64,000 bases of DNA from positions 37,016 through 101,015 of the forward strand of contig CAJUGJ010000012.1 of assembly GCA_910586015.1 (NCBI GenBank), given 5' to 3'. The DNA is from an uncultured Lachnospiraceae bacterium. Lineage in GTDB: Bacteria; Bacillota; Clostridia; Lachnospirales; Lachnospiraceae. Made by a program: the position numbers and the translations under genes. Below, piece after piece: positions 63,793 through 64,000 of this stretch. Position 1 is the stretch's first letter. The number at the start of each line of letters is the position of its first letter. The notes beneath the pieces were generated by a model. It saw only the letters and a program-made list of their open reading frames with translations, was not told the origin of the DNA and made no database searches.

Positions 63793-64000
63793 TTATCGCT
63801 CCATATCCTGCTTTCTGTAGGGCTGTTGTTTCCTCTGTTCCTGCCGTAAGATACTGTAAACGCTCTTTCTGATTTTCTCGGCTTCTTTCACTTCCTCTTT
63901 CAGTGCAAGATACCGTTGATTGAGCGTTTTCCTCTCGGCAGTCAATTTGGTGTATTCTTCTTTCCATGTCTTTGTCGGGATTGTGGTCTTGCCGTTCATC
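63793..64000 (-). CDS. Relaxase/mobilization protein, C-terminal end (runs off window)
   Basis: The last 68 or so codons of a relaxase-type mobilization protein: TTIPTKTWKEEYTKLTAERK, then EAEKIRKSVYSILRQEQR, a conserved tail in Clostridia conjugative elements. The frame is open to the window edge, so the catalytic part lies outside. It indicates an integrative or mobilizable element continuing to the right. Confidence 0.75.
   Translation of the reverse strand, partial: MNGKTTIPTKTWKEEYTKLTAERKTLNQRYLALKEEVKEAEKIRKSVYSILRQEQRKQQPYRKQDMER

Noticed and set aside
1..64000. CRISPR array
   Set aside because: No regularly spaced repeats seen; the only tandem repeats are the 24-bp promoter duplication and the DnaA boxes.

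Overview
The window is AT-rich Clostridia-type DNA, most likely from a spore-forming Lachnospiraceae relative. Three things point there: the block abrB / rsmI / trmN6-like / ricT / holB / yaaR / nucleotide kinase / Orn-Lys-Arg decarboxylase is the conserved Firmicutes gene order, the sporulation pair spmA-spmB is present, and AGGAGG-like ribosome sites are used throughout. Species cannot be fixed from sequence alone.

Region 1-32 kb is mostly core genome on the minus strand: a TldD/TldE-type peptidase pair, transketolase and transaldolase (pentose phosphate), a Sir2 deacylase, spmB and spmA, abrB, the holB/ricT/rsmI block, sbcC-sbcD, then a plus-strand three-gene ABC-2 exporter. The core is broken once. 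spmA is split into two pieces 9.25 kb apart by an element (7533-16786) carrying three tandem large serine recombinases, a GH38 alpha-mannosidase-like enzyme, GIY-YIG, GNAT and TatD proteins and a coiled-coil protein. Joining the two spmA pieces at a shared TTGGC gives a 211-codon in-frame SpmA, and joining the element ends gives a symmetric attP-like site. This is the layout of skin-type elements that interrupt mother-cell sporulation genes and are excised during development.

Region 32-64 kb is accessory and littered with remnants. A complete retron-like system lies at 33.8-41.07 kb: a retron-type reverse transcriptase, a winged-helix/SWIM zinc-finger protein and a large repeat (HEAT/ARM-like) protein on the minus strand. 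A divergent plus-strand RNA has its own promoter, a1/a2 repeats that pair through a G-U wobble, and a perfect 17-bp msd-like hairpin. A dead IS605 TnpB with its guide-RNA end sits between two of the protein genes, and a Fic protein is next door.

After the retron come a hypothetical gene, a FlxA-like gene, a broken DUF6033 gene joined to a truncated BlaR1, and BlaI. Then GNAT genes, a dead resolvase, a secreted protein, a broken DDE transposase, and an ECF sigma factor with a long C-terminal extension beside a Crp/Fnr regulator and a ferredoxin. Finally there is a run of hypothetical and immunity-like genes, a nitroreductase, an AbiE toxin-antitoxin pair with a frameshifted toxin, an integrase fragment, and the end of a relaxase running off the window.

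Other notable sites are a palindrome of four perfect DnaA boxes at 6565-6610 and a promoter/operator palindrome upstream of abiEi. No rRNA, intact tRNA or CRISPR array was seen.
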